Below, piece after piece: positions 36,090 to 46,471 of a DNA stretch of 64,000 nucleotides. A program made the position numbers and the translations under genes. The stretch's first letter is position 1. Every line of letters begins with the position of its first letter. The stretch comes from Ganoderma boninense (lineage: Eukaryota > Basidiomycota > Agaricomycetes > Polyporales > Polyporaceae). The DNA lies in NCBI GenBank assembly GCA_002900995.3, contig CM035304.1:2512823-2576822 (forward strand). Direction: 5' to 3'. The notes beneath the pieces are model-generated. The model was given only the letters and a program-made list of their open reading frames with translations. It did no database searches and was not told the origin of the DNA.

Positions 36090-37611
36090 AGAATGGAGAA
36101 CTGTCCGCGTCGCAACGATCTACCGTTTCGCGGTGCGAGCAACTCATCGACGACTACAGAAGGACAACCAGGATGCGCCCGGCTACGTGAATAGTGCCAT
36201 CCGTGCAGAACTCGCGTGGTTTGCGTCCCATGTCGAACGTCTTCCCGGTGTTCACTTCCTCGCCACGTCCGCGTGGACACCGGCGGACCTCAACCGCTTC
36301 ACACCATCAGACGAGCTTGCATTCGTCGACGCCTCCTCCCGTGGCCTCGACATCTACTTCCCGTGGCTTCATATGGGCTTCAATGCTCATCCCCCTTCGT
36401 CGCGTACCCACTGAAGCCATTTTCCCTCTTCAAACTTTGGCTGTCCGCTTGGCCCTCCACTGCCTCCCCCATTGGATACTAGCCGGCCGTTCCATCCGCC
36501 GTCTTGGAGTGTTATACGATAACACCAACACTGTAAGCATCTTCAACAGCCTCAACGCAGACCCACCCTACAACCCCATCCTCATGTCCACTGTCGACAT
36601 CCTCATGTCCACTGTCGACATCCTCATGTCCACTGTCGACATCCTCATGTCCACTGTCGACATCCTCATGTCCACTGTCGACCTCCGCACCTCTTTCGAC
36701 ATCGACATACGTGTGGACTACATTCCTGGGGAGCTCAACATCGTAGCAGATGCCCTTTCCCGCCTCGACTTTCCACGCGCTTTAGGCCTCGACCCCAAGC
36801 TCGTCATATTCACCATCATACCCCCTCGGATGCGTTGGGGGCCTGTCAACTGTGATGATCCCACCCTCGCGACCTCGGGCTCGCGTTCGCGAACCCTGGT
36901 CGCACGGGCAGCTGCTCTTTGAGCGCGCGCTCGCTGTCGGTCACGCCCGGGCCTTGCAAACGCGCTCCTGCTATAGCACTGCCCTCCGGTGCTATATTTC
37001 TTTCTGCGACTGGCAACACCTCCCCCTCGATCCCACCCCGACACCCTATCTCTCTTCGTGCCATATGAAGGCCAGCACATCGACCATCGTTCTGTCGACT
37101 CTTACCTATCAGGCGTATACCTTTCTATCCGGACGTGCGCCAAAACCGCCTCTCACGTCTCGTCCGCGGCACTCTCAAGGGCTCCATGCGCCTTCACAGC
37201 AAACCTATCCGCCGGAAAGCCCCATTCACCTCCGTCGACATTACGCAACTCCTTTCCTCCACACCCACGCACCCCCCCTCACGATGACATGCTCTTCCGT
37301 GCCATTTCACTCACTGGTTTTCACGGCCTCACACGCCTAGGAGACCTTGTGTGGCCAGACAATATCTAACACCGCACATACCCAAACGTAACTACCTACT
37401 CGAGCCGCGCTCGATCCCTCTTTCCATCGTCCATGCCCGCATGTCCCTCCTCCTTTTTCTTTCTCTTTTCTTCTCATTAGTCCTTTTTTACCGTCTGATG
37501 TATCGAGCGCTTGCGTCTGGGCACCTTTTGGGTCGCGCCTTAGCGTCTGCGGGCCTCTTTTGCCGCCGTTCCTTTCCACAGCAGAACGGGACAAGAGTAG
37601 CGGTGGATTAG
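36090..37611 (+). mobile_element. decayed DIRS-like (tyrosine-recombinase) retroelement, 3' part
   Basis: The plus strand carries, across several frames, an RNase H-like part and then a tyrosine recombinase. The RNase H part has SDELAFVDAS, GLDIYFPW, LAVRLALHCL, LGVLYDNTNTVSIFNSL, PPYNPIL, VDYIPGELNIVADALSR. The recombinase part has PWSHGQLLFERALAVG, RSCYSTALRCY, VDSYLSGVYL and GFHGLTRLGDLVWPD. This order (RT/RNase H followed by YR, with IPGE..VADALSR) is that of DIRS-like YR retroelements of Agaricomycetes. At least three frameshifts break it and no intact reverse transcriptase is present upstream, so it is a relic. The boundaries and characteristic split/inverted repeats were not identified. 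Confidence 0.7.
36581..36685 (+). repeat. 21-bp unit repeated five times in frame
   Basis: CTCATGTCCACTGTCGACATC occurs five times head-to-tail with only one change in the last unit. It encodes a 7-residue ILMSTVD repeat inside the RNase H-like region. Confidence 0.97.
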
Positions 37612-38142
37612 CAGTCCGCAATGTTTCCAACTAAGATTAGTAGCGTACAGAATGGAGTACATTATGGTTGCAGTCTGGTCAAGTGGGGGCCGGGCAGTGC
37701 CGGAACGCTGGTGATAGACGCAAAAATGTGCGGCATCGCTTCTGCGATGTGCCACCATGCACGGCCACCGCCGCGTCAGCTAAAGTGCTTTTCGATTGTA
37801 AAGATTTGCGATCTCATGTATAACAGCCGATCAAGCCAATTTTGGAGCGTCTTGTAGCGACCTCTTGTTTTTCTGCATATGCGTGCGTGAGCTTACAATC
37901 TCAACGACCGGTCGCAATCTCATCAATGCCTCGGACGGATGGCATTCGTTTAGACGGTGTGTAGGACCTCCAAAGCTATGGCCAATCGAACGGTCAGATG
38001 AATTGAGGTGGATCGGGGAATGATAAGTTGTCGGAAACAAGGGGAGAGCACGCAGTTTGGCTGGGACATCGGTTAGATTACACCTGAGATGCTCATCGTC
38101 GGAACAATACGGTGTAATTGACAGTGTACAAAACACATCAAT
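37612..38142. other. no convincing gene
   Basis: Short frames only, between the DIRS-like relic and the 3' end of the next minus-strand gene. Confidence 0.5.
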
Positions 38143-40005
38143 TCAACCCACCCCATCCGATGCTACAGAAGATGAACCATGCAGGCTCTCCACTTCCTCC
38201 ACTTCTTCTGCTCGTCTTGCTCGCTTCTTGGCCTGTCTCGCCTCATAGCGCGCCTCACGCGCAGCGAAGATATCCTCCAGGACGTCGTTGTCGTCATCAT
38301 CCGGATCACTCGCTGCTGCACGCACCCTGCGACAGTCTCCACGGGCACTGCCAAAAACCCAACTACGGGCTGATAGTGAGCCCAAGAAAAAAAGGAAAGA
38401 GTAGCAATACGTACTAGTTCCACCAGGAAACGAGGTTGACGTTGAGGTCAATGAGGCCGAAGTCATCGTCTTCCTCAACCTCGTTAGTGCCGGAATCAGC
38501 GTCTCCCTCGCTCATGCTATCCTCCTCTTCAGCGCGCAAGTGGTCCTCTTCAGCAGCTAGAAATATATACTCGAAGAAGGCCTGGCCGGCACCATCCGGG
38601 TCTTCATCCTTCCACTCGCCACTTATCTGAAGAACAAAACGGAGCTGAGAACAGTGTTTGTCAGTCGCAAATCGACGAGGAGCGGTGAATGCAACGCACC
38701 AGGGTGGCCAAGTACGCAATGTGGGCGAGCCACATCTTGGAAATCTCTGCCGAATTGTACAAACACGGGCGTCCGCGGCTTCCAGCTCCTGGCTCACGGA
38801 GAGCTGAGCTACGCCCTTTGAAGATACGGCGGAAATCTTGGAGATGGTACTTATTTCCATGCCACTATAATCAATGGATCTATCTATCTATTAGTGCCAA
38901 TTGGGAAGATCAAGGATACCGACGACGTACCCTGACCATGAAGGCGCTCTGTCCCAGACCTCGATCCTTGGCATCTGTATCGTAGTGGAGGTGGCTCGGA
39001 AAGAGGAAGGCGGCCAGCGTGCGGCGGGAGGTCTTCGGCCCATGTGCTTCCAGGCCCTTGCCTTTTTGCTTGGCGGACCTCTTATGGCTGGCCTTTGTTG
39101 TCAGCCTGGCAAGAGCCAGGTTGCGGTATCTAAGCGGGGATGAGACTGCCCATGGCTGCAGAAAGAGATGTGAGGCATCGTGCTTACCCTTCAGGATCGG
39201 CGTCGAAGACATTACGCTCGTTGATGTTGACGATGAGCCGGCCAATGGAGTCTGAGTTGAAGCCCATGTTGCGATCTGTCTCGAGTTGCTTTTCGGTGAG
39301 TGTGGCACGACCAGCACGTGCATGACGGTCCATGTGGAACATCATGACGAACCAGAGTGACTGCACACTTAACCGCAACGAGTCCCACGCACGTACAAAG
39401 TCTGCAAGGTTGGCGATATCTTCGGAACGATCCTTAGCGATATCCATGATAGGCCTGAGATCTGACCAGTACTCGAGCAGCTGGTCGAAACAATGCTGGC
39501 GGTGCTTTACGAGCCCTGGAGGTCTATTCCGGGAAAGCTAAATTAGCATTCGACGAGACTTGAAACCACAAACTTACGTGTTGCGGCCATGATTCTTGAT
39601 GACCTTCTTCAGTTCACTAGGTGAGAGAGGGCCAAGTCATCGAATCGCCAAGCCCGTCTTGATAACTTGCGCGATATTCTCATAGGGGCCAAGATCTCGA
39701 CTCAGAAACCGAGAGATAGTCTTCAGGTTAGCGGTATCCGTGTTCTTATCACTACAAGAAAACATTGTTAGCATGCAGAACACTGTATATTCTGAGATCA
39801 AGACTGATGGGATGGAATATCGTGTATGTCTCTCATCAACACATCATACAGTGCTTGATTATCCAACGCCATGGCATTGTCGTCGTCATCAGATGTCGAT
39901 CGGGTCAGACGAGGTAGACGATGGCAAGGTGCCACTGCTCGCTCTTTTGCTAGGTATTGTGCATCATCGAGGTCTTGTAGTGCATGGCGTTTTTGAATGG
40001 ACAAG
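38143..40005 (-). CDS. conserved-looking multi-exon protein, one in-frame TGA
   Basis: Minus-strand exons can be joined from about 40005: LYDVLMRDIHD, then DKNTDTANLKTISRFL and LSPSELKKVIKNHG. These are followed by FVRAWDSLRLSVQSLWF and SIGRLIVNINERNVFD. Next come LAAFLFPSHLHYD, the acidic QAFFEYIFLAAEEDHLRAEE, and a final Lys/Arg/Glu coiled coil ending at 38143. Introns are supported by GTAAGC...GCTTAG (about 39184-39133) and GTACGT...CCCGTAG (about 38412-38355). One in-frame TGA lies at about 39619 between AIR and LGPLSP. The remaining reading is coherent over about 500 residues, so this is either a gene with a recent nonsense mutation or a paralogous relic. I have an impression of agaricomycete relatives but know no function. 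Confidence 0.6.
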
Positions 40006-40931
40006 TCGTTGGAGAAGGAGGACGAGGAGGTAGGAAGCTGAGGTCCTCCACGTTCCCCAGGGATTGGAGATCGTGGATAGACGTGCTCAAAACTTGCTAC
40101 CCCCGGCGTAGAGTCTGGGCGTCCGGGAGACGAAGCGTTGTTTTGGATTCGGCCTTCGATAGTATCGTTGTGCTACACAAAATGGATCAGATGCACAAGC
40201 AAATTGACGACCATCTTGAACGCCACTCACCTGTGTGGCCCGATGCAAGGCTGTCGTCTGAGTTCGAAGGAAATTGAGGTGTCCAGGTGAAGGGGAGCGA
40301 TGTCCACGGTTGTTTCCAGGGCCAAAGGTCAGGTCAGGTCAGGTAAGGTCAGGTCAGGTCAGGTTGAGGAGCTGGGACTTCCGAGGAGCTCTGAGGTGTG
40401 GTAGTAGTCGTGTACATCGGGATGGGAGACTGGGGCTCGACTCCGTGAAGCTGACAATCCTTCAACAGGTCGTTAGTGGTTCGTTGCCTCGAGACGACCG
40501 GGTGGTGACTCACTGAGGCGTCGCAAGATCTCCGTTAGTACCTAGACTCTTGTGTTTGGAAGGGCGATTGCCGGCTAGTGTCTGTTTGCGACGCGAGAAG
40601 AGTGCAGACGAAGTGCTGAGTATCGAGCACAGCTGCAAGACTAGAGGGTACGGAGGATGGAGAGCATGGAGAGAGCCTAGCACGAGCGGGGATGGGGATA
40701 CACTCGAGTCCGTCGTCTCGGCCTATACATGGGTGGCATGGATAATGCAAGCCCGGAGGGATGGACAGTGAAGAGGGCGACCAGGCGCAGTCAAATTGCG
40801 CCACGTCGGGCGGGTGGCAGTGCCCACGCTCCCAGCTCCCTCACCGCTGGGCGTCTCTCTTTTGCCCCGCTCCGCCGTCGGCCAAGTCCTGTCAGGTCCT
40901 TATGCGAACATTCTTCTTTACTATTTCTACT
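40006..40931. other. no gene model; GGTCA repeat inside
   Basis: Short frames only. It contains the GGTCA pentamer run listed separately. Confidence 0.45.
40326..40365. repeat. GGTCA pentamer repeat
   Basis: About eight head-to-tail copies of AGGTC, one with a substitution (AGGTA). Confidence 0.9.
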
Positions 40932-41364
40932 ATGCCTAGTTACCACGGGCCTTCATATCTGCGACGGCTGTGGGCTCCAGCTTTGAAATCTCAAGGCCCA
41001 CCAAAAGAGTTGCACGCATGCTGTGGGGCTTATCGGTGGCAACCTGCTCAAACGGCGCATCGACGAGTCCTATTACGCCCAAAGTCTGCTTACAGAAAAT
41101 GGTAGAATCAACAGGAGGCACAGCAGGAGGCTCGTGAGACCCAAGAGCTTGCCGTCCGGGAGGCTGCAGTCCGCGCAGAGGAGGAACGAGCTCGGATCGA
41201 GGTGAGTGGCACACATGGCTGCCCCTTCCTCACTGCATTCACTGCATTCTCAACGTTTGCCCCCGCCTTATGCAGGCGGCAGGATCGCCCTATGAACTTG
41301 TAGCAGTCCCTACATTCAGCAATGTGGGTTGTACTCGTCGACCCCCAGGTAGACTCAAAAAGAT
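40932..41364 (+). pseudogene. Plavaka-like transposase N-terminus, broken
   Basis: The order of parts matches N-termini of agaricomycete Plavaka-type transposases. There is an MPSYHGPSY start, a CDGCG ... HQKSC finger, a long Glu/Ala/Arg coiled coil (QQEAQQEARETQELAVREA), a GTGAGT intron (41200-41275), then RRPPGRLKK, which resembles the basic R-P-R motif of that family. A frame change and a TGA break the finger. The sequence runs into the N gap, so the catalytic part is not seen. Confidence 0.45.
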
Positions 41365-41464
41365 NNNNNNNNNNNNNNNNNNNNNNNNNNNNNNNNNNNN
41401 NNNNNNNNNNNNNNNNNNNNNNNNNNNNNNNNNNNNNNNNNNNNNNNNNNNNNNNNNNNNNNNN
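41365..41464. other. assembly gap of exactly 100 N
   Basis: 100 consecutive N. A round 100 usually marks a gap of unknown size. The right edge is internal to a chromovirus, so an element copy was probably not assembled. Confidence 0.99.
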
Positions 41465-42235
41465 TCCTACACCCGCACAAAGAAAGCCAGCTTCCCGGTC
41501 GACATCCCCCTGAACCCGCAGCTCTCGAAGTGGAAGGAGAGGAGGAGTATGAAGTGGAGGAAGTGTTGGACTCGCGTCGGTATGGGCGTGAAGAAACTGC
41601 AGTATCTTGTTCACTGGAAGGGCTGGGGCCCTGAACACGATAGCTGGGAAGACGTGTTGGATCTAGCAAATGCGCCAAAAGTGCTGCAAAAGTTTCATTC
41701 GACACATCCCGACGCTCCTGGCCCTCTCAACAAGAAGACTCGATCGTGAGGACACGATCCTTAGGAGGGGGGTATTGTCATGAACGGCACGCTCGGCGCC
41801 TACCCCGGCGTCTCTCTTTCCCTTTTTGGACTGTTTGCCTCCCGCGTCGTCCTTATTGTCCTCCGTTGTTTAGCAAACCCGTCCCTTGTTCTCGCAGTAC
41901 AATAACTCCTGTTACCCATTGTTCCCGTCGTCATTGTACTACGTACCATTGTTCTTCCACTGGTTCCCGTGTCCATAGTTACCTATTGTCCCCGGTTCCC
42001 ATTGTCCGCTACATGTATATAAGGCCTGTACTTCGCTACCTGGAGACCTCAGTTTCGACCTCTTGTCTCCAGGTAAGCCTTGCTGTATTCTCGCTCGTTA
42101 CTTACTCGCTCAATACATCTTGTCTCCAGCCTGACTGTCGAGCCCCGCTCCGCTCTCGCTGCACAAGTGCTCGTCGACGCCCCTGCTCGTCTCGTAAGCC
42201 TCCTCCCTGATCTTACTCGACAGCCAGTCGTAACA
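41465..42235 (+). mobile_element. 3' end of a second chromovirus: chromodomain tail plus 3' LTR
   Basis: 41465-41749 encodes the integrase C-terminus and chromodomain in two frames ([11 protein letters not shown] side, then [14 protein letters not shown]). A polypurine tract AGGAGGGGGG follows at 41764-41772, then a 460-bp LTR at 41776-42235 (TGTCATGAAC...CGTAACA). The LTR is closely related to but less similar than the two LTRs of the 46-52.5 kb element. The 5' part is lost in the N gap. Confidence 0.9.
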
Positions 42236-43368
42236 GCGGCTATCGAATGCAAAACGGAAGCCATGACGAGCGCGGCGAGGATGAAAGGTTGCATCGTTCG
42301 GGTATGCGCACGACGCTTGAGAACGTCTAAATCCCGATAGCATGTGAGTGAAGGAAAAACAACGTGTAGGAACTGCATACCTGACTTGACATGGAGGGGA
42401 CCATCGCTGCCGCCGAGCGGAGCGCCTATTATCATCTCCAAAGCGAGATTGCGCCACGCCCTTGCCTTCATCGTCTCGAGCTTGCTGATCTCAATGTCCA
42501 ACTCCTGGAGGACATTCATACGTAGTGAAGCTATGTCAGGGTCTTCTGTGACTTCCAAGCGTGCGACAAATCGCCTCTGCTCCTCGAGCCACAGAAAGAA
42601 GCTGACGAAGGCACCCTCCTTGGGTTCGGGAGCCAAGTCCGCGAGCGACGTGGGCTGGGAATGGAAAGTAAGGTCCATGTCTGGACTGACCGTTTGTCGC
42701 AGGTGTTGTGCAGTTGATGCGATGGTGCGCAACGCCAGTCTGGCTCGATTCATTGCTTGAGACGCGGCAGGCTGCATCCCGCTCATCAGATGACCAGGTG
42801 GGGATTGAATGAGAGCAGATTAGATACGTACTTCCTGACCTTGCGACTCGTTGACTGGAGGAGTAGACGGCTCATTCATCTGGACTACGTGCTGATGCGA
42901 GGCCTTGAGTGATTTCGAGGCAGCAGCAAGGATTACGTTGACGCACTGTAGGCTCAGCCTCAACGTTCATAGATTCATTTGCAAGGGGCTGATCATGCAC
43001 TAAACGCGACGAGGAAGCTTCCTAAGACAACGAGTTACGGTCATTCAAAGGGCCAGGAGCACAAATGAATGCCGCACCGAAACCCCAGCCTCGTCAAGCT
43101 GCATGTCGGCCTGGTCTCGATCGCGTGTGGAAAATGAGGGCGCTCTTTGGTTGGAGGACGGTCCCGCCGCCGCCGCCGCCGCCAGAAGAATAGTACTTGA
43201 TATGGCATCCTCTGTCTTGCTAGCCTCGTCATCTCTGTACCAGGTATCACGTTGCATGTGCTTTTTGCGAGTTGAAGGCGAGACTAGTCTTCCTCTCTTC
43301 TCATCCCCGCTTTCGAAATAGAAGCCATGGCGACATTTGGAACACGTACAAGGAACTTTGCCCTTCAT
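42236..43368 (-). CDS. transposon-type protein with N-terminal zinc-like motif, 3' end cut by an LTR
   Basis: ATG 43368 opens an exon with CTCSKC ... GRLVSPSTRKKHMQRD. This resembles the N-terminus of proteins in fungal CACTA/Tnp2-type DNA transposons, where a CxC..C and a TR..H motif are common. Later exons give QHVVQMNEPSTPP and then a helical segment (NRARLALRTIAS ... FVSFFLWLEEQRRF ... LQELDIEISKLE). The coding sequence stops making sense exactly where the 3' LTR ends at 42235, so the insertion removed the C-terminus. Splice sites GTACGT...GCAG (about 42815-42770) and GTGCGT...CAAG are plausible. The family name is uncertain; the truncation is seen directly. Confidence 0.5.
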
Positions 43369-43561
43369 GTGAAGCTTGCAAAATGAAGGGGGGAGGGGGA
43401 GGGGGAGGGGCTAGGAGAAAGGTGGGGAGAGCGATGTGAGCTTGCTATGCTGATAATCGGGCGAAAAATCAGTAGATCGTGATGATATTGCCTCGAATTG
43501 CGGGTGGGTACAAAGTGCCAGAAATTCGGGACGATACGGAACCGACGAGGAGTACACGAGA

Positions 43562-45967
43562 TCACGCCTTACGTGACGCCCATTCCCACATGGGATATTC
43601 ACTGGCAGGGGACTGGGACACGATGTCGAGCCCTAGTCTCCATAGGCAACGCAGAAGACACCAAGTGCCGCAAACGAGGACCGATCCGTGCTACCGAGGA
43701 GTCAATGAGCGTAATGTTGCGATGGAAGCGTACGTACCGTCATTACACAGTGATTAGCATAGAATGAAATCACTGAAGTGGCGGTTTTGAGCCGTTGTCG
43801 TCGGTTGGCCATGAAATGGAGCACAAGTTGCACAAAGAATTGACATGGCTGCACTTGCACGGCGCCGGGATCAGAGCTAGCTGACTGGCCTTGCGCGGCG
43901 TCGGGGTCAGAGCTAGCCGACTGGCCTTGCACGGCGTCGGGGTCAGAGTTGACGATGGCGTCGGGATCAGAGCTGGCCGACCGGATTTGGGAGGTGTTGG
44001 GATCGGAGCTGGCCAACTGGCCTTGGACGACGGCGTCGGGTTCGCAGCCAACCGATGGAAAGATTGGCACTGTGGCACGAGCGTCTTCCACGTTAACACT
44101 GGACCTCACGGTTCGCGGTACGGAAGTTAAGGCTGAACATAGGTCCAGGTTTCATGCAGTTCAACCTGGCTTGAACCTGGATATTTACCTATAGGTTGTG
44201 ATCTGTAGGTTACAGGTACTTGTGTTATGAATCAGCCACAAATCTAAATCAGGCATCTTGGAAAAAGTAACCTGGATCTGTAGGTTTGGGTATAGGTCAT
44301 TTGTAGGTTGATTCACACTTCAACAGCTAAAAATAGGATAAATTGAAGGCTTTAGTTAATAAATTGACCTTGTATAGCTTAATACTGCATATATAAGCAT
44401 ATTTCTAGCATAGAAAAGACTACTAACACTCAATAATAGACCAAAATCTTCAACAGTAGCTGAGAAAATACTATATTTAGTATTCAAATCAAATCAATGA
44501 TTTGACCTATAACTTATAGGTTTGTTACCTGTAGGTTGTAGGTAAATAGTTGATTTGATTTATACAGATCCCAATCAAGCTTTTGAAAGTGGCCAAACCT
44601 GCAGGTACAGATCCCAATCAACCATAGGTTGACCTACGTTCAGCCTTAACGGAAGTTGGGAAGGTGGTCCGGCCATGCGTCTGGTCATCGACAGTCCTGT
44701 CAGACGTAGACGGCGGAAGCAGATTGTCGTTGGGAGAAGAAGGGCCGACATTCCGGGCAGCGATAGTCTCCTCATATGAGGACGGAGAGGGTACAGTTTG
44801 GCGTGGAGAAGAAGGGAGCGAGAGAGTGACGAAAGGCGATACTGGAGTGCGGCCCAGGGTTGGGGACGTCGGACGAGAAGGTGCCCCGCTTGCCTCAAAT
44901 CGAATTTCCTCGTCGAGAGATAGTCCTTGCCAGGCTGGTAGCTCTGCCTCGAGCGACCGTCCTTCTGGGGCTGATAGCTCTGCTTCGAGTGTCTGTCCTT
45001 GTCGAGCCGGCAACTCTCCCTCGTATGATATTGCTGAACAGAGAAAGATATCAATCGGAGGAATAAACAGCGATGAACTTGAACACACCTCGTGTTGACC
45101 CCCCATTCTCAACTTCCAGCGCGAGATCATGGATACGCTCCTGAAGCCGCATGACCATGCCCCAGATAACCTCGTCTCGCTCTTGTATCCCCGAAAACTC
45201 AGTAGCTAGGAACTCGGCGAATTCTTTCATGGGAAAGAGCTCGGCGAGTAGCCCGTCAAGAGTTTTCTTATTGGCAGTGCACCGTGACCGGAGGACATCG
45301 ACGTTCCGCTCCGCCTTGCCAAGGGACATCTGCATCGATTCCATCTGCTCGGCGACATAAACTTTGAACTCGGCGAGTTCTTTCCGCTCCTTCCGGAATT
45401 GTCCTGAACAATAGTTCGCCGCTATGATCACTCGCCCGGATACAAGGAAGACATACCTTCGAAAACATGAAGATTCGTCGTAGGTTCTTTAAGACTCTTG
45501 ACGCCAGCTTGAAGGTGTTGTATCTCGTCTTCCAGCAGCACCATTCGATCGCTGTGAAGAACCTGAATCTCTCTTAATGGGGGGAGAGCTTGGTTAAATA
45601 GGGTCTGATACTGACCTGGGTACGCTTCATCTCTACCACAGCTCGGAAAAGCGCAGCAGTGACAGACTCTACATGCTCCAGTTCGCGTAGGGCATCCGCG
45701 AACTCCGTTTCAAGAAACTTGTAGTCGACACGACAGAAATCTACGTTGCTGCCTCTGGATTAACCCTAAAAATAGTGAAGGTCCCCCGAAAAAAACTCAC
45801 CGAAGACGGGCAAGTTGGTTGAACGCGGCGGGGGAGAGAACGTCCTGCAGTTGACCCAGAGACACAATTGACCCTCCTACGCTGTGCGAAGGATCCAATC
45901 CAGAGGCCGTATCGTTGGTGCCAACGATAGAGTCTCGGGCGCGAGCAGATGGAGAGTGGTTCGCCAT
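43562..45967 (-). CDS. coiled-coil protein, interrupted by a MITE
   Basis: Exon 1 starts at ATG 45967 (MANHSPSARARDSIVG). The following exons have good introns: about 45800-45719, about 45615-45570 and 45453-45400. They encode heptad-like helices (FLETEFADALRELEHVESV; LHSDRMVLLEDEIQHLQ; KERKELAEFKVYVAEQMES; LGKAERNVDVLRSR). A Ser/Pro/Glu-rich exon then runs to 44656. It is split there by a 523-bp element. Removing that element and one target copy lets the frame continue through SSVNVEDARATVP into a 12-residue repeat (SSDPDAVQGQSA-like) and on to about 43562. The C-terminal end is uncertain (GTACGT and GTAAGG donors are near). A chromovirus also sits just upstream of the ATG. It is probably a structural or adaptor protein; no catalytic domain is seen. 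Confidence 0.6.
43860..44045 (-). repeat. 36-bp coding minisatellite
   Basis: About four copies of a 36-nt unit encoding a 12-residue Ser-Asp-Pro-Asp repeat inside the coiled-coil gene. Units 43885-43920 and 43921 onward are near identical. Confidence 0.85.
44127..44649. mobile_element. 523-bp MITE-like element with TIRs and 6-bp TSD
   Basis: The ends are inverted repeats: TTAAGGCTGAAC then A/G then TAGGTC, giving 18 of 19 matches. CGGAAG flanks both ends (44121-44126 and 44650-44655). The interior is AT-rich, unlike its neighbours, and full of GTAGGTT/AACCTAC motifs, with no open frame. This is the pattern of a non-autonomous DNA transposon. TTAA at both tips is also reminiscent of piggyBac-type targets, but the duplicated bases lie outside the TTAA. 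Confidence 0.85.
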
Positions 45968-45979
45968 GGTGGTGGAGTG

Positions 45980-45984
45980 ACAAG
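45980..45984. repeat. target-site duplication ACAAG (left)
   Basis: ACAAG immediately left of the LTR. The same five bases follow the right LTR at 52516-52520. Confidence 0.95.
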
Positions 45985-46445
45985 TGTTACGACTGGCTGT
46001 CGAGTAAGATCAGGGAGGAGGCTTACGAGACGAGCAAGGGCGTCGACGAGCACTTGTGCAGCGAGAGCGGAGCAGGGCTCGACAGTCAGGCTGGAGACAA
46101 GATGTATTGAGCGAGTAACTAACGAGCGAGAATACAGCGAGGCTTACCTGGAGACAAGAGGTCGAAACTGAGGTCTCCAGGTAGCGAAGTACAGGCCTTA
46201 TATACATGTAGCGGACAATGGGAACCGGGGACAATAGGTAACTATGGACACGGGGACCAGTGGAAGAACAATGGTATGTAGTACAATGACGACGGGAACA
46301 GTGGGTAACAGGAGTTATTGTACTGCGAGAACAAGGGACGGGTTTGCTAAACAACGGAGGACAATAAAGGACGACACGGGAGGCAAACAGTCCAAAAAGG
46401 GAAAGAGAGACGCCGGGGTAGGCGCTGAGCGTGCCGTTCATGACA
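45985..46445 (-). repeat. 3' LTR of the chromovirus
   Basis: 461 bp, TGTCATGAAC...CGTAACA in element sense. Identical to the 5' LTR except for one extra A in AATAAAGG and one A/G change nearby. Confidence 0.97.
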
Positions 46446-46447
46446 AT

Positions 46448-46458
46448 ACCCCCCTCCT
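46448..46458 (-). promoter_or_regulatory. polypurine tract
   Basis: Element-sense AGGAGGGGGG just before the 3' LTR, the usual primer for plus-strand DNA synthesis. Also present at the 41.7 kb copy. Confidence 0.85.
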
Positions 46459-46471
46459 AAGGATCGTGTCC

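Noticed and set aside
40326..40365. Telomere-type repeat from the GGTCA run
   Set aside because: The pentamer is not the fungal TTAGGG repeat and the run is short and internal, so it is an ordinary microsatellite.
44127..44149. piggyBac origin of the MITE (TTAA at both ends)
   Set aside because: The duplicated target is CGGAAG outside the TTAA, so a TTAA target duplication is not supported. Only the tips coincide.
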